Shown: one piece after another, positions 8,921 through 10,024 of the stretch
How the letters are laid out: every line of letters begins with the position of its first letter
Numbering within the stretch: the stretch's first letter is position 1
From: Deinococcus sp.
GTDB taxonomy: Bacteria > Deinococcota > Deinococci > Deinococcales > Deinococcaceae
NCBI GenBank assembly: GCA_030524065.1
Contig: JAUNHF010000014.1
Location: 6,665-16,688 of the forward strand
Direction: 5' to 3'
DNA length: 10,024 bases
Notes under the pieces: model-generated
The model's database searches: none
Told to the model about the DNA's origin: nothing
Seen by the model: the letters and a program-made list of their open reading frames with translations, nothing else
Position numbers and translations under genes: made by a program

Positions 8921-9313
8921 TCAGTCCAGCTGATCGGTGGGCTGCACCGGCTGGGTGGCTTGATTGGCCGGTCTACTCGGCGCTTCACGCAGCAGCGGAT
9001 TGACCTGCGCCCCCGTCACGCTGGGGTCTGTGCTGGCGGCGGTGGGAACACTGGCTGCCGGCATACGGTTCTGCATGGCAGTGTCTTGGGGCTGCGGGGC
9101 GGCCGGCTGGGGCGTGATGGTGCGGCCATGTTTCATCCAGCCCAGGGCGCGCACCGCGTCCACCACCAGCCACACGGCCACGGCGCCCCAGAGGGCCGCT
9201 GGCAGCCAGTTCTCGGCGCTGGCGTAGCGGTAAGCGGCCGCGCCGGCCAGCGCGCCCAGCAGCAGGCTGAGCAGAAAAAGAACCTTGGGGGGAAGGCGGC
9301 GTTGGCCCAACAT
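8921..9313 (-). CDS. Small two-helix membrane protein of unknown function
   Basis: A 130-residue protein I do not recognise. It begins with a basic stretch (MLGQRRLPPK), has a hydrophobic helix at about residues 11-27, a short loop with Tyr-Arg-Tyr and Asn-Trp, and a second helix at about 37-54, followed by a basic turn (WMKHGR). By the positive-inside rule both ends face the cytoplasm. Residues 60-130 are rich in Pro, Gln, Ala and Thr, without regular motifs, and are probably disordered. I start at the ATG at 9313: a TAGAGT box lies 7 nt upstream, and the alternative upstream ATG (9355) would put that box inside the gene and add a non-conserved-looking 14 residues. It is divergent from the coaC-like gene and lies upstream of ftsH on the same strand, but 286 bases separate the two, so an operon is doubtful. 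Confidence 0.75.
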   Translation of the reverse strand: MLGQRRLPPKVLFLLSLLLGALAGAAAYRYASAENWLPAALWGAVAVWLVVDAVRALGWMKHGRTITPQPAAPQPQDTAMQNRMPAASVPTAASTDPSVTGAQVNPLLREAPSRPANQATQPVQPTDQLD

Positions 9314-9320
9314 GTTGTTT

Positions 9321-9326
9321 ACTCTA
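9321..9326 (-). promoter_or_regulatory. Leaderless-type -10 box of the small membrane-protein gene
   Basis: TAGAGT on the minus strand, 7 nt before the ATG at 9313, with no Shine-Dalgarno between. No clear -35 hexamer. Confidence 0.5.
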
Positions 9327-9351
9327 GCGGCGCTGTTCTCACAGGCTCCGT

Positions 9352-9379
9352 ACACGTGTGCGCCTCTGCACGCACGTGC
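9352..9379. promoter_or_regulatory. Paired CACGTG palindromes in the divergent promoter region
   Basis: ACACGTGT at 9352-9359 and GCACGTGC at 9372-9379 are both perfect 8-bp palindromes with a CACGTG core; their centres are exactly 20 bp apart, about two helical turns. They lie between the divergent -10 boxes at 9326 and 9415, nearer the membrane-protein gene. The geometry suits a dimeric regulator, but no regulator is identified. Confidence 0.35.
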
Positions 9380-9414
9380 CCCGCAGGTGGCGCCGCGCTG
9401 GGCGTTCCCCGCCC

Positions 9415-9420
9415 TACACT
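9415..9420 (+). promoter_or_regulatory. Leaderless-type -10 box of the coaC-like gene
   Basis: TACACT lies 6 nt before the ATG at 9427, with no Shine-Dalgarno between and no clear -35. It is the fifth such arrangement in the window. Confidence 0.55.
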
Positions 9421-9426
9421 GGGAAC

Positions 9427-10024
9427 ATGCACACTCCTCCCTTCCCCGCTCCCCCGGCGGCCGCTCCCCAGGTGCTGGTGTTGGTCAGTGGCAGCGTGGC
9501 GGCCATCAAGGCGCCGGCCACGCTGCGCCGCTTGCGTGAAGCTGGTGCCCAGACAGAGGTGATCGCCACCCGCGCCGCCCTACAATTCGTGACGCCGCTG
9601 AGCCTGAGCACCGCTGGGGCCTGCGCAGTTGCCAGCGACGATACCTGGTTCGCCGCGCAGCCCCGCGCCCAGCACCTGACCCTGGCCCGCTGCGACGCCG
9701 CCGTGGTGGTGGGAGCCACGGCCGACGCCCTGGCCCGCGCCGCGCACGGACATGGGGGCGACCTGCTGGCGGCCACGCTGCTGAGTGTGCGTGCACCAGT
9801 GCTGTGGGTGCCCGCCATGAATGAAAGTATGTGGCAGCACCCCGCCGTGCAGGCCAACGTGGAGCGGCTGCGGTCCTTTGGGCACCAGTTTCTGGGGCCG
9901 GTGTTCGGGGCCTTTGGCACTGCCGGTGAAGGGGAGGGCATGGGCCGCATGGCCGAGCCTGAAGAGATCGCCGCCGAAGTGCTGCGCTTGACCCAGGCGC
10001 ACGGGCAGGGGCAGGCGCACGGGC
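9427..10024 (+). CDS. coaC: Phosphopantothenoylcysteine decarboxylase-like flavoprotein (3' partial)
   Basis: The frame stays open from ATG 9427 to the right edge (199 codons). The translation matches the Dfp/CoaC flavoprotein family, which uses FMN to decarboxylate phosphopantothenoylcysteine in coenzyme A synthesis. Visible: the N-terminal FMN loop [13 protein letters not shown] after a Pro-rich start, QFVTPLSL, active-site His83 in QHLTLAR (equivalent to E. coli His75), GATAD at 96-100 in place of the usual PA(S/T)AN or PATAD, PAMN at 129-132 with substrate-binding Asn132, [13 protein letters not shown], and GRMAEPEEI from 173. The loop before GRM lacks the family's catalytic Cys. The visible end is a QAHGQG repeat. 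Whether a CoaB synthetase domain follows cannot be seen. A stand-alone CoaC, a CoaBC fusion or a related flavin decarboxylase are all possible. The start is supported by a TACACT box 6 nt upstream. Confidence 0.85.
   Translation, partial: MHTPPFPAPPAAAPQVLVLVSGSVAAIKAPATLRRLREAGAQTEVIATRAALQFVTPLSLSTAGACAVASDDTWFAAQPRAQHLTLARCDAAVVVGATADALARAAHGHGGDLLAATLLSVRAPVLWVPAMNESMWQHPAVQANVERLRSFGHQFLGPVFGAFGTAGEGEGMGRMAEPEEIAAEVLRLTQAHGQGQAHG
9994..10024 (+). repeat. In-frame 18-bp tandem repeat at the end of the coaC-like gene
   Basis: CAGGCGCACGGGC occurs at 9994-10006 and again at 10012-10024, an 18-nt period that encodes QAHGQG followed by QAHG. The array may continue beyond the window. Confidence 0.75.

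Noticed and set aside
8834..9562. 242-codon plus-strand open frame ending inside the coaC-like gene
   Set aside because: It overlaps the real flavoprotein frame out of phase and runs antisense to the membrane-protein gene.

Overview
The window is high-GC chromosomal DNA (roughly two-thirds G+C by eye) and looks like core genome of a Deinococcus or close relative. Reasons: third-codon-position GC bias in every gene, the overall form of FtsH, IlvE and MnmE, and a recurring TAnnnT -10 box placed 5 to 7 nt before the start codon with no Shine-Dalgarno, the arrangement expected for leaderless mRNAs, which are abundant in Deinococcus. The genus assignment is inference. I see no insertion sequence, phage gene, CRISPR array, rRNA, tRNA or toxin-antitoxin pair.

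Layout. 1-1149 (+): 3' part of mnmE (tRNA wobble-uridine modification GTPase), cut by the left edge. 1206-2492 (+): a secreted alpha/beta hydrolase with a Ser-Asp-His triad and an EF-hand-like loop in its cap region. 2493-2653: convergent gap with a GC-rich hairpin. 3888-2654 (-): a two-gene operon, an ADP-ribose-pyrophosphatase-type Nudix hydrolase followed by a YigZ/IMPACT protein that starts inside its stop codon (GTGA). 3889-4041: Nudix promoter and a near-perfect 16-bp hairpin, the likely ilvE terminator. 5184-4042 (-): ilvE with a strong ribosome binding site. 6594-5317 (-): a MetY-type homocysteine synthase. 6646-6677: clear intrinsic terminator of ftsH. 8634-6730 (-): complete ftsH, TTG start. 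8635-8920: gene-free ftsH upstream region. 9313-8921 (-): small two-helix membrane protein of unknown function. 9427-10024 (+): a CoaC/Dfp-type flavoprotein running off the right edge.

Functionally this is housekeeping: tRNA modification, nucleotide sanitation, branched-chain and sulfur amino acid synthesis, membrane protein quality control and coenzyme A synthesis. Only the Nudix-yigZ pair is a convincing operon; the other genes have their own start signals. I did not find a new multi-gene system. The points most worth a second look are the five leaderless-type promoters, which also correct two gene starts; the CoaC-like protein lacking the catalytic Cys region and ending in a 6-residue repeat; the EF-hand-like loop in the hydrolase; and two CACGTG palindromes exactly 20 bp apart in the divergent promoter region.
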